Shown here piece after piece: positions 35,740-44,164 of a stretch of 64,000 nt of DNA. The DNA lies in the NCBI RefSeq assembly GCF_000175935.2, contig NC_014841.1:124001-188000 (forward strand). Reading direction: 5' to 3'. Origin of the DNA: Pantoea sp. At-9b (GTDB lineage Bacteria; Pseudomonadota; Gammaproteobacteria; Enterobacterales; Enterobacteriaceae). Under the pieces are notes generated by a model. That model was not told the DNA's origin and searched no databases. It saw only the letters and a program-made list of their open reading frames with translations. Made by a program: the position numbers and the translations under genes. Position 1 is the stretch's first letter. Each line of letters begins with the position of its first letter.

Positions 35740-37859
35740 GCGGATCGCCCCCAATATGCGTTAAAGCTGGTCCAGTTAGGGTCGGCATCGGGCAGTCGAT
35801 AGCGGCCAATGCGGTTATTCAAAATGCCACCGATGTAGAGATAGCCTTTGTGCTCGCGCATTGAGGTCACCATCGGATGGCTCATGCCACCCAGATTGCC
35901 CAGCACATCATGAATCTGGCCTTGCTCATCAAATTTCACCACGCCACCGGTATTGATGTTGGGAAACAGCCATTCGTCCTGCACCAGCCGTCGGGTCATG
36001 CGTCGCCGCATCGATGGATGGCGCAATGCCAGGTCGAAGCTCGGAGTCCGCATCCCCAGCCATGCCATCCAGTAGCGGCCATCCGATGCCCGATTGATGT
36101 TGTCGGGATATCCCGGCATATCGCGGATGACACACTCCAGCAGGCCTTTCTTCGGACCGTCGAACCAGTAACGGTGGACACGACATGCCCAGGATTCCGC
36201 CAGAAACAGCGACTGCCCATCGTGAGCGATGCACACGCCGTTGGTGTAGCGCAGGCCGCTGAGCAGGGTCTCGGTTTTGCCGCTGGTGGGGTGGTAACAC
36301 AGTAACCGTCCGGTTGGTCGGCTTTCGATGCTATCCAGTGCCCATTCATGCGCATCGTAGCGCGTAGTGGAGTCAGTAAAGAACACGCGTCCATCCGGCG
36401 CGATATCGCAATCGTTGGGATCGCGCAGGCGTGCATCATCCACCACCGATAACCACGAGCGGCGGGTTTGCGTCGAAAGTTGCGTGACCTGGCGATCGTG
36501 GCTGACGGAATATAATCCCATGGCGCCAACACAGATTTTTAATGACCGATCTTTATCCAGTGCCAGGCCGAGCGGAAAGCCGCCAATATGGGTGAAGACT
36601 TCGGATCGCTGATAATCAGGGGCGAAAAAGCGGATAATCTCGCCGTGGCGTGTGCCGCAATAGAGATGATCATCATTATCGAGGATGACATCTTCCGGCC
36701 CTTCCAACTCGCCCAGCCCGATAAATTCGGTGTCGGCCAGTTTATCGTTCAGCGACCAGGGGGATTGTGCAGCAGGTTCAGCGGAGGGGGTGATACCCAT
36801 GCGGGTATAGATCGGCGCGACGTAGACATTCGCCAACACCTTGTGACGATTCTTGAGCCAGCGGATATCCAGAAACACGGCAGCGATCAACACCAGGCCG
36901 AGTACCAGTTGGGTGCTGCCGCTTGGCAGTCCCAGGCGAATCAGCGCATTGGTCAACAGCAACACAATGATCGCGCCGAGGACGCCTTTCATGATCGATC
37001 CACGCCCACCGCCAAGACTGTTGCCACCGACGACGCCGGCTGTGAGCGCCATGATCTCCAGCCCTAATCCGGTGCCAGGACCGACCCCGGCCATGCGTGC
37101 GGCGAGTAAGAAGCCCGCCAGGCCGCAGCACAACCCCGAGAGTACATAGGTGATAAATACCGTGCGCCGCACGGCAATGCCGGTATTCCATGCTGAACGA
37201 CGTGAGCCGCCCACAGCCTGGATGTGCCAGCCGAGACGCATACGGCTTAACAACAGATGCAAAGCCAGCGCCACCACGACTGCCAGCACAAAACTGACCG
37301 GCAGCGGCCCGATACTCTCTTCACCAATAAAGTCCCACTGCGGGTTATCCACTGCCGATTGCTGAATTTGTGAGGCGTATTTCACCACCAGAATATCGAA
37401 CAGCGTGCGCAACAGGATAAAACTGACCAGCGTGGTCAGAAACGCCCGGAGTCGTAAATAGCCGATTAATACGCCATTGAAGGCACCCGCCAGCGCACCG
37501 GTTACCAGGGATAACAGCAGGGTTTGCCACAACGGCAGCGCCAGTAAACTATTGGCAGAGACGGCGGTAAAGGCGCTGAGGGCGAAGATGGCACCGACGC
37601 TGAGGTCAATCCCACCCCCCAGCATCACAATACTCATCCCCATCACCACCAGGGCAAATTCACCCCACTGGCGTGACAGATCGCTCAGGCTGGAGAGGGC
37701 GAGAAAACCGGGTAGGAAATGGTTGAGTGCAGGCAACAGCAGCAACAGAAACAGCAACGGAATGGCGTTGTCGATCCAGCGCTTGGTCAGTAACTCACCG
37801 ATTAAATAACCAGGAATGAGGTTGTAGCGGAGCTGTGCCGCCCGTTCGCGCATAGACAT
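35736..37859 (-). CDS. Sugar ABC permease fused to a C-terminal strictosidine-synthase-like propeller
   Basis: 707 residues in one uninterrupted frame. Residues about 1-330 are a ribose-type permease (GMSIVMLGGGIDLSVGA; ALTAGVVGGNSLGGGRGS). Residues about 370-700 are a six-blade propeller like SMP-30/strictosidine synthase (LEGPEDVILDNDDHLYCG, RDPNDCDIAPDGRVFFTDS, LRYTNGVCIAHDGQSLFLAES, GYPDNINRASDGRYWMAWLG). The positively charged RWLKNRHK stretch after the last membrane segment suggests that the propeller faces the cytoplasm. I take the ATG at 37859 rather than a TTG upstream; its ribosome-binding site is weak. The fusion couples transport to a soluble domain that may bind or hydrolyse the incoming sugar lactone. 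Confidence 0.85.
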   Translation of the reverse strand: MSMRERAAQLRYNLIPGYLIGELLTKRWIDNAIPLLFLLLLLPALNHFLPGFLALSSLSDLSRQWGEFALVVMGMSIVMLGGGIDLSVGAIFALSAFTAVSANSLLALPLWQTLLLSLVTGALAGAFNGVLIGYLRLRAFLTTLVSFILLRTLFDILVVKYASQIQQSAVDNPQWDFIGEESIGPLPVSFVLAVVVALALHLLLSRMRLGWHIQAVGGSRRSAWNTGIAVRRTVFITYVLSGLCCGLAGFLLAARMAGVGPGTGLGLEIMALTAGVVGGNSLGGGRGSIMKGVLGAIIVLLLTNALIRLGLPSGSTQLVLGLVLIAAVFLDIRWLKNRHKVLANVYVAPIYTRMGITPSAEPAAQSPWSLNDKLADTEFIGLGELEGPEDVILDNDDHLYCGTRHGEIIRFFAPDYQRSEVFTHIGGFPLGLALDKDRSLKICVGAMGLYSVSHDRQVTQLSTQTRRSWLSVVDDARLRDPNDCDIAPDGRVFFTDSTTRYDAHEWALDSIESRPTGRLLCYHPTSGKTETLLSGLRYTNGVCIAHDGQSLFLAESWACRVHRYWFDGPKKGLLECVIRDMPGYPDNINRASDGRYWMAWLGMRTPSFDLALRHPSMRRRMTRRLVQDEWLFPNINTGGVVKFDEQGQIHDVLGNLGGMSHPMVTSMREHKGYLYIGGILNNRIGRYRLPDADPNWTSFNAYWGRSA

Positions 37860-37913
37860 ATTGAGTGACCAAATAAACAAAGTGGTCAGCCGTACCCGGC
37901 TGACCGGAAGTGA

Positions 37914-38912
37914 TTAGGCTGCCGCGTTGGCTTTCAGTGACCAGCAGGTGCCGGACTTCAGGTCGTTACGCGTGGTGATGGATTCCGGCGTATACAGCCA
38001 GGTTTTGCTGGTGCCTGCCGCGACACCACTTTGCAGCAGGAATTTCACCAGGGTGCTGACATCACGCGACTGATTCGGTACATCGGTTGAAACCAGTGCA
38101 TCGATGACGCCGTTGTTGAGGCGATCGCAATCGGCCTGCTCACCACCGCCGGTGGTGGCGAGGAAGATCTTGCCGGTCTTGCCAGCGTCACGGATCGCCG
38201 CTCCAGTGCCCTGCGCGGTGGTTGACCAGAAATCCACAATGCCGCAGACATCAGGGTGTTGCTGAATCAATGTATTGGTGACGTTACGCGCGGTAGTTTC
38301 ATCCCAGTTGGAGTAGGGCGCGGCGACCACTTCAAAACCCGGATGTTTTTTCAGTTCCGCCTGCAAGCCATCCCACTGATCAAGGCTGGAGGCATTCACC
38401 TGGTCGCCCTGGATCACGCCAATTTTTTTCGTTGAATTAGCCCCACAACCTTTAACCACCGCCTGGGCTTCTAACTGACCCACGGTGGTCCAGTCACTGC
38501 CAACAAAGGCATCAGATGAAAAGTTACTCGGGTTATCCACCTGAATAACGTAGATGCCCGCCTGTTGCGCCCGTTTATACAAGCGTGAATAGGACTGTAA
38601 ATCGGGCGATTGTACGATCACCGCCGCCACTTTGCGGTTGATGGCATCGGTCAGCGCATTCGCGCCATCGTCCGGTTTCCAGTTGGGGTCGCGTGTTTCA
38701 AAATTGATGCCAGCCGCTTTCAGCGATTTGCCGATGTAGTAGGCCCAACCCTGTGACAAGTCCATGCCCATTGCCATCGGGATCAACACCACCGTTTTAT
38801 CTTTGAAATGCTCTGCCACGCTGGTGGGGCCGGGATCGTCGCGACCGAAGGCGCTGCTGCCCCACATGCTGAGTGCCAAACCCAGCGCCACCACTTTTTG
38901 CCATTTATTCAT
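37914..38912 (-). CDS. Periplasmic sugar-binding protein of a CUT2 importer
   Basis: 332 residues with a signal peptide (basic MNKWQK, hydrophobic core, cleavage near SAFG). The mature protein is a type I periplasmic-binding fold like RbsB: VVLIPMAMGMDLSQGWAYYIGKSLK, VAAVIVQSPDLQSY, AGIYVIQVDNPSNF and IGVIQGDQVNASSLDQWDG. It delivers a sugar to the permeases on either side in the operon. AGGG lies eight bases before the chosen ATG. Ligand unknown. Confidence 0.9.
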   Translation of the reverse strand: MNKWQKVVALGLALSMWGSSAFGRDDPGPTSVAEHFKDKTVVLIPMAMGMDLSQGWAYYIGKSLKAAGINFETRDPNWKPDDGANALTDAINRKVAAVIVQSPDLQSYSRLYKRAQQAGIYVIQVDNPSNFSSDAFVGSDWTTVGQLEAQAVVKGCGANSTKKIGVIQGDQVNASSLDQWDGLQAELKKHPGFEVVAAPYSNWDETTARNVTNTLIQQHPDVCGIVDFWSTTAQGTGAAIRDAGKTGKIFLATTGGGEQADCDRLNNGVIDALVSTDVPNQSRDVSTLVKFLLQSGVAAGTSKTWLYTPESITTRNDLKSGTCWSLKANAAA

Positions 38913-38944
38913 ATTCGTTACCCTGTGAGTGAAGAAGTGATCAT

Positions 38945-39928
38945 TCAAATGTCGCCCTGTTGGTCGGTTTGCTCATCACGCGGGTTAATCACCCCGTCAA
39001 TGATCAGGGCAATTAAAAGAAAACTGGCTTTGATCAGATTTTGATATAAGTCAGAAATATCAAGAATGGTGAGGCCATTGATTAACAGGCCAATCAGCAA
39101 TGTGCCAAAGATAATATTACGCATGCCACCTTTGCCGCCGGATAATCCTATTCCACCGACCACCACCACCAATATCACGTCATACAGTAAGGTTGAGTTG
39201 ATGATGCGGGTATTAATTGAATGCAGGCTGGTCACGATCACTAAACCCGCAACAAAGGCGACCAGGGCGGAAATAATATATTGCAGGGTAATCAGAGGAC
39301 GAACCGGAATGCCACTGTTGCGTGCCGCCTGTAAATTATCACCCATGAGATAAAGATAACGACCATATTTTAAAAAACGCAGCAGCAATGCCATCAGCGC
39401 CGCCAGGGCGAAGAACAGAATGATCTCCAGCGGCACCGGACCGACGGATGCTTCACCCCATGCCGCAATGCCAGACTGAGATTTGGCAAGATAGATCACA
39501 TCCTGACTGATTAACAATGAACGCCCGACGCCATAGACCAGAATGCCGGTCGCCAGCGTGGCAAACAACGCGGGGATTTCGGCATAGGCAATCAGGATAC
39601 CGTTGACCGCACCAACGCCGACCACCGCCAGCAGCGTTAATGGCAAAGCCACTTCAAGCGATATTTGTTGATTCAGCATATTTAACAGCCAGGCGGTGGA
39701 CATGGCCATGACTGAAATTAAGGAGAGATCGATACCGCGGCCAATGACAATCATGCCCATCGCGACGGCGAGAATGCCGAGCAGCGTGACGCTACGCACC
39801 AAATTAACCAGATTATCTGTGGAGAGAAAATGGGGTAAGAAAAGCGTAAAGACAATAAAAATTGCCACCGATAAAAGCAGTACGATGATTCCCTGCCGAT
39901 CTCGCCGATAAATTCCGCTGACGTTCAT
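38945..39928 (-). CDS. Sugar ABC permease (RbsC type)
   Basis: 327-residue inner-membrane permease of the BPD_transp_2 family, with about ten hydrophobic segments, AVAMGMIVIGRGIDLSLISVMA near the N-terminus and VVVVGGIGLSGGKGGMRNIIFGTLL in the conserved cytoplasmic loop. A 60-codon upstream extension is not family-like. It pairs with the permease domain of the fusion protein, giving a heterodimeric channel. It is the first gene of the six-gene minus-strand sugar importer operon and is separated from the lumazine synthase gene by the REP-like pair. Confidence 0.9.
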   Translation of the reverse strand: MNVSGIYRRDRQGIIVLLLSVAIFIVFTLFLPHFLSTDNLVNLVRSVTLLGILAVAMGMIVIGRGIDLSLISVMAMSTAWLLNMLNQQISLEVALPLTLLAVVGVGAVNGILIAYAEIPALFATLATGILVYGVGRSLLISQDVIYLAKSQSGIAAWGEASVGPVPLEIILFFALAALMALLLRFLKYGRYLYLMGDNLQAARNSGIPVRPLITLQYIISALVAFVAGLVIVTSLHSINTRIINSTLLYDVILVVVVGGIGLSGGKGGMRNIIFGTLLIGLLINGLTILDISDLYQNLIKASFLLIALIIDGVINPRDEQTDQQGDI

Positions 39929-40077
39929 TTTTACTCTTAATAGTCGGTCGCTAGATACCAGGATAATTCCTGTTGCAATCCTAAAAGAGGAGATTAAGAA
40001 AGTGAAAGCAGAAAAGTTGCGGCTAATAGAACAAAAACTGCAATGCAGAAGTAACGGATCAGTAAATAGGCAATCTG

Positions 40078-40144
40078 TAGCGGCGCGCTTTATCTCGCGA
40101 ATTAACATCGCGTTGGCGTACAGCGCGATAAATCGCGCCGCTAC
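40078..40144. repeat. REP-like inverted pair
   Basis: Arms at 40078-40099 and 40123-40144, inverted. The right arm read outward-in matches the 50218 copy exactly, and the left arm has small differences (CTTTATCTCGCG). Same family as 2339-2409. It lies between the lumazine synthase stop and the sugar importer operon. Confidence 0.85.
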
Positions 40145-40151
40145 GGTACTC

Positions 40152-40589
40152 TCAGTCGATAGCTAAATGGGTAATTGCCAACACTGCACGCGCTGCTTCT
40201 GCACCTTTTTTAACAAAGTGCTTTTCATAAAACTGAATAAACTCGTCAGCGGGTTGGAAATTATGGGGTGTCAGGGAGACGGAGAATACCGGGACATTGG
40301 TGCTTAATTGCACGTTCATCAAACCATCCACTACCGCCTGAGCAACAAAATCATGGCGGTAGATGCCGCCATCGACCACCAGCGCGGCACACACAATGGC
40401 GTCATATTTGCCGGTCTTCGCCAGACGTTGTGCCAGTAACGGCATTTCAAACGCGCCCGGTACGTCCAGCGCCTTTACTTCAGCATCGGCCTGTTGCAGC
40501 GATAACTCCTGCTGAAAACCTTCCAGCGCCTTACCGACAATCTCTTTATGCCAGCTGGCTTTAATAAAGGCGATATTCAATTTCTTCAT
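40152..40589 (-). CDS. Type II 6,7-dimethyl-8-ribityllumazine synthase (RibH2-like)
   Basis: 145 residues. Lumazine synthase joins 3,4-dihydroxy-2-butanone 4-phosphate to the ribityl-aminopyrimidine to give the riboflavin precursor. Family marks: IAFIKASWHKEIV, LDVPGAFEMPL, and DGGIYRHDFVAQAV with the catalytic His79. The GGIYRHDFVA wording and PHNF tail match type II enzymes of Brucella and rhizobia better than the E. coli RibE type. GGAG lies before the start. It stands 33 bases behind a SorC regulator in a tetrose locus, with no other riboflavin gene and no FMN riboswitch visible. It may be repurposed or supply flavin under special conditions. Confidence 0.9.
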   Translation of the reverse strand: MKKLNIAFIKASWHKEIVGKALEGFQQELSLQQADAEVKALDVPGAFEMPLLAQRLAKTGKYDAIVCAALVVDGGIYRHDFVAQAVVDGLMNVQLSTNVPVFSVSLTPHNFQPADEFIQFYEKHFVKKGAEAARAVLAITHLAID

Positions 40590-40622
40590 AGTGACTCCAG
40601 TTTCCCACTGCAATTTCAGTAT

Positions 40623-41591
40623 TTATTGTTTTGACAGGCTAAGAATAGTGCGAATATTTTGCGCCGTGGTCGCGATAATGTCGATGGCACCGGTACGCAA
40701 CGCACCGAGAATCGCCATGGCTTTGGTATTTTCCGAGGCCACGGCGATGACACAGGGAATTTTACGCAGCTCATCGATACTGAGACCGATCACCCGATCG
40801 TTCATCACCGTATCCACTTGTTGTCCCTGGGCGTTAAAAAAAGCATACCCGGCAATGTCGCCCGTCACGCCCTGATTAACGCTGGCATCAATGATCTCAT
40901 GGGGAGTAAACCAGCCCAGCTTCACCATATAACTGTTTTCGTTCATATCACCGATGCCCACCAACGCAATATCGGCTTTACGTGCACGGTCCAGTGTCTC
41001 TTTGATGGTGCCGTTCTGCATGAACGCATCTTTGAGCGCACGGTTTTCGACATAAGCCGGGGCATAGAGTGTTTCGCTGGTGCCACCAAACTTTTTCGCC
41101 AGACGGCGGCTGATATGGTCTGCATTGATGGCATCGCCTGGACGGTGTGTCCCACCAATTCCACAGATAAACTGACATTGACGCATCGGCACCTGGCCGG
41201 GATGATCGGCAACTGCCGCTACATTGCTGCCCTGGCCGACGGCGACCACGGTGTTCTCTTTCAGTGACTGCGTCAGGTGTGAGGAAACCAGCGCCGCGAC
41301 CTGACGGCGTTGTTCGTCCGCATCCTGCAAATCCAGCGCAATCAGTGCGCGTTGCAGTTGCGGAAAGCGCTCCAGTAGCTGTTGTTCCAGACGGGTGCTG
41401 AATACTGGATGGTAGCGCACGTTGATTTCAACGATGCCTTCTTCACGTGCCCGTTTCAGCAGACGACCCACTTTGATGCGGGAGATACCAAACTTTTGCG
41501 CGATCTCTTCTTGGGTGATTTCGTCCTGATAATAGGCAACCGCAATTTCCGTCAGCAGCTCGGCATCCTGAGAGAGCGTGTTTTTATTCAT
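40623..41591 (-). CDS. SorC/DeoR-type sugar-binding regulator (EryD-like)
   Basis: 322 residues. The N-terminal helix-turn-helix is ITQEEIAQKFGISRIKVGRLLKRAREEG, and the C-terminal SorC sugar-phosphate-binding domain includes VVAVGQGSNVAAVAD, CQFICGIGGTHRPG and VTGDIAGYAFFNAQG. SorC proteins such as EryD respond to phosphosugars. It lies directly downstream of the apionate/tetrose enzymes, in the same direction but with a 121-base gap that may hold its own promoter. It is the obvious candidate for controlling the divergent promoter region at 47254-47697. Confidence 0.9.
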   Translation of the reverse strand: MNKNTLSQDAELLTEIAVAYYQDEITQEEIAQKFGISRIKVGRLLKRAREEGIVEINVRYHPVFSTRLEQQLLERFPQLQRALIALDLQDADEQRRQVAALVSSHLTQSLKENTVVAVGQGSNVAAVADHPGQVPMRQCQFICGIGGTHRPGDAINADHISRRLAKKFGGTSETLYAPAYVENRALKDAFMQNGTIKETLDRARKADIALVGIGDMNENSYMVKLGWFTPHEIIDASVNQGVTGDIAGYAFFNAQGQQVDTVMNDRVIGLSIDELRKIPCVIAVASENTKAMAILGALRTGAIDIIATTAQNIRTILSLSKQ

Positions 41592-41712
41592 GGGTTAACC
41601 TGCCTGACAGCGTGATATCTGAGTGGATCAATATGCGATAGGGGGGAGTTATATCACTGATACGACTCGCTTTGCCAGACGGCGGCGCAGCGAGTCGCTA
41701 TAGGCATCACGT

Positions 41713-42570
41713 TTAGCGGCGAATCGCGTCAATTTTCAGCATGCGGGCAATCACGATATCCAGCTCTTTCTGATCGAAGATCTGTTTCCAGTCAGGTTTC
41801 ACGATTTTCTCACGACCATACTCCATCGCGATCATGCAGGCATCAGAGAACGGGTTGGTGGCACGGAACGCCACGGCCAGCGCAATCTGAATATGACCAT
41901 ACAGCATCGCTTTGGCGGCCTCTTCAGGCACGCCGCTGTGCTTCACGGTTTCATCCAGTGCTTCTTTCATAAAGGCACCGACCATACAGGCCACAGTTTC
42001 CACCAGCGTTGGCTCCAGGTAGGCCAGTTGCGTGACGGTTACCCAATGTACCTGCTCAACCGGGCCGTACATCACGCTGATCACTTTGCTCAGTTCAGCT
42101 TTTTGCGCGTCGCTGCCGGTTTCATAAGACGCGGCGACATGCTGGACGGCGGCTACGCCACCAAAGGCATCGGCGTGTTCTTCCTTGGTGTAACGTGCCA
42201 GGAACACGGAAGGGTGGCAGGGGTGGGCCACGGCGTATTCAATACCGTCGCGTTGCGCAATCAGGTTGGCATAGGCTGCTGCGGGATCGAGGGTCAGCAA
42301 GACCGCGCCTTTTTTCATCTGCGGCACAACGCCTTCAGAGACTTTGCCCAGCACAATATCCGGCACTGCCAGAATCACCACGTCACTCAGGGGCACCACC
42401 GATGCAGCATCTGACAACTCACGGCCCTGGGCAGTGACCTGCTCCTGTGCTTTGGCTGAGTTTTCACAGTAAAACACCTGATAATCGCTTTTCTGGAAGT
42501 TGGCAGAAATGCGCATGCCCATTTTGCCGCCCGCGCCAATGACGGTAATGGTTTTCAGTGTATTGCTCAT
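41713..42570 (-). CDS. Probable D-apionate oxidoisomerase (ApnO family)
   Basis: 285 residues. The N-terminal NAD-binding motif ITVIGAGGKMGMRISANF is followed by SDVVILAVPDIVLGKV and the HPCHPSVFLARYTKEEHADAFGG segment. A helical C-terminal domain like 6-phosphogluconate dehydrogenase follows. This is the layout of ApnO, which converts D-apionate to 3-oxo-isoapionate. The OiaC-like gene two bases upstream, the EryH/LerI-like, LerK-like and RpiB-like genes reproduce the rest of that known pathway. Assignment rests on family recollection and gene order. Confidence 0.78.
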   Translation of the reverse strand: MSNTLKTITVIGAGGKMGMRISANFQKSDYQVFYCENSAKAQEQVTAQGRELSDAASVVPLSDVVILAVPDIVLGKVSEGVVPQMKKGAVLLTLDPAAAYANLIAQRDGIEYAVAHPCHPSVFLARYTKEEHADAFGGVAAVQHVAASYETGSDAQKAELSKVISVMYGPVEQVHWVTVTQLAYLEPTLVETVACMVGAFMKEALDETVKHSGVPEEAAKAMLYGHIQIALAVAFRATNPFSDACMIAMEYGREKIVKPDWKQIFDQKELDIVIARMLKIDAIRR

Positions 42571-42572
42571 GA

Positions 42573-43385
42573 TTAAGACTCCTGATCTTGTTTACTACGT
42601 AAGAATTCCACGGTGCGGCGCGTCCATTCGGCTTCGCGCTCACAAGTAAGGGCTGCATCGTCCTGCCACGGCAGCCAGTGTTCGACGATCTGATTAATGT
42701 CCCGCTCCGCCGGGCGCACGCTGGCAATCATCCGGTCGTAATCGAGCAGCCCGTCACCCATCGGGCAACCGGCAAAGGTAAAACCGACCCAGCCGTCGCG
42801 GCGGGTGAAGGCGAAATCTTTGATATGCAGGTTGCCGACGCGTGCAGCGGTATTGGCTATCACCTGTTCCGGCAGCTCCAGCCCGGCGACGCAGTTCGCG
42901 GGATCAAGACAGACACACAGCCACGGCGAGAGGAATTTGTTGATCACCGACATCATGGCGGCGCTGTTGACCTGTTCATAAGTTTCGAGGCACAGGCGTA
43001 CCTGCTGACGGGCAAAATCCGGCAGCACGGCGGCGATAAGCGCACTGGCTTCTTCCAGCGACGGGCGATGGTCGGCGGTGTAGAACATCGAACGCACCAC
43101 GCGAGCATCAAGGATCGCGGCCATATGCAAGTAGCGCTGCAGATGGGCGGTGCCGAGGCCACGGGTGCCCAGCTCCAGCGTGATACCCAGCGCATCAGCC
43201 TGCTGGCGCAGCGCCTGCAATTGTTCATCTGACCAGCTTTCAATCGCCGGATAATCGCAGATCTGGAAAACCGACACATCCATCGCTGCCGTTTGCTCAA
43301 GCATCTGGCTGAGCGTCAGTGGCTGAGGGACTTTCGCTGACATGCGCCAGAAAAACGCATAGGTACTGAGTCCGATACGGCTCAT
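42573..43385 (-). CDS. Probable 3-oxo-isoapionate decarboxylase (OiaC family)
   Basis: 270-residue TIM-barrel protein of the xylose-isomerase-like group. Metal-ligand-like residues occur in LCLETYEQVN, VCLDPANCVA and NLHIKDFAF, with a late Glu in QIVEHWLP. In apionate pathways the OiaC enzyme decarboxylates 3-oxo-isoapionate to L-erythrulose. The start overlaps the stop of the triose-isomerase-like gene by one base, with GGAG eight bases upstream. Without its neighbours it could only be called a sugar isomerase/epimerase-like protein. Confidence 0.75.
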   Translation of the reverse strand: MSRIGLSTYAFFWRMSAKVPQPLTLSQMLEQTAAMDVSVFQICDYPAIESWSDEQLQALRQQADALGITLELGTRGLGTAHLQRYLHMAAILDARVVRSMFYTADHRPSLEEASALIAAVLPDFARQQVRLCLETYEQVNSAAMMSVINKFLSPWLCVCLDPANCVAGLELPEQVIANTAARVGNLHIKDFAFTRRDGWVGFTFAGCPMGDGLLDYDRMIASVRPAERDINQIVEHWLPWQDDAALTCEREAEWTRRTVEFLRSKQDQES

Positions 43386-44161
43386 TAACGGATCTCCTGT
43401 AAAAGCACACTGGCTTCATCAACAATCTGCGCCAGCGCCTGCGGGTCATGGGCGAAACGTCCAAGAAACAGCCCGTTTACGCTGTCTCCCAGACGTTGAA
43501 TCAGCCCCGGCCCGGCGCTGCCGCCGTAAATCACCTGTAAGGTAATGCCTTGTGGTGTGGGTAACTGGCGCAGACCGTCACAGACCGCCCGAATGTAGTT
43601 GTCCGGTGCGGGCTGCGGCGCGCCAATTGCCCATTGGGGTTCGTAAGCAAACAACAGGTTGCCGCGCAGACCCTGTTGTTCCGCGTCTGCTAACGCTTCT
43701 GCCAGTTGTTGTGCGCAGAGCGCAATGGCTTGCTCAGGCTGGCCTTCCTGCTCTTCGCCGATGCACAACACCGGGGTTAAATCGTGGCGCAGCGCCATCG
43801 CCACTTTGGCGGCGATTTGGGTTTTATCTTCATGGAAATGACGACGGCGTTCGGCATGCCCAATTTCAGCCAGTGAACAGCCCAGTTCCTGCAACATGCT
43901 GGCGCTGACTTCACCGGTCCAGGCACCGTTTGCTGCCTGGCAGACATCCTGCGCGCCAAAGCGTACCGGCGTATTGGCAAAGATCTCTGCCACTGCCGGG
44001 ATCGCCGGGAAGGCGGGCAGCACAAACAACCCGATATCACCTTGCTGAATGGCCGGATGGCGCTGTGCCAAATCGGCGACATCCCGACACCATGCCAGCG
44101 TCTGCTGATAGCCAAAGTACATTTTCAGGCTGACGCCGAGCCACACTTGCGGTTGTGCCAT
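43385..44161 (-). CDS. Triosephosphate-isomerase-like tetrulose-phosphate isomerase (EryH/LerI type)
   Basis: 258 residues with the complete TIM catalytic set: K13 in SLKMYF, H102 in EIGHAERR and E174 in AYEPQWAIGA, plus the phosphate-binding YGGSAGPG. The wording differs from housekeeping TpiA (GHSERR, AYEPVWAIGT). In erythritol and apionate loci such homologues interconvert L-erythrulose-1-phosphate (L-3-tetrulose-4-phosphate) and D-erythrulose-4-phosphate. That fits its place between a DHA-kinase-like kinase and an RpiB homologue. A genuine triosephosphate activity is the alternative. Confidence 0.85.
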   Translation of the reverse strand: MAQPQVWLGVSLKMYFGYQQTLAWCRDVADLAQRHPAIQQGDIGLFVLPAFPAIPAVAEIFANTPVRFGAQDVCQAANGAWTGEVSASMLQELGCSLAEIGHAERRRHFHEDKTQIAAKVAMALRHDLTPVLCIGEEQEGQPEQAIALCAQQLAEALADAEQQGLRGNLLFAYEPQWAIGAPQPAPDNYIRAVCDGLRQLPTPQGITLQVIYGGSAGPGLIQRLGDSVNGLFLGRFAHDPQALAQIVDEASVLLQEIR

Positions 44162-44164
44162 TGG

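Noticed and set aside
40590..40622. FMN riboswitch before the lumazine synthase gene
   Set aside because: Only 33 bases separate it from the SorC gene, too short for the riboswitch, and none is seen farther upstream.
43385..44161. Calling this the housekeeping triosephosphate isomerase
   Set aside because: Catalytic residues are present, but the wording around them and the operon context match the tetrulose-phosphate isomerase branch.
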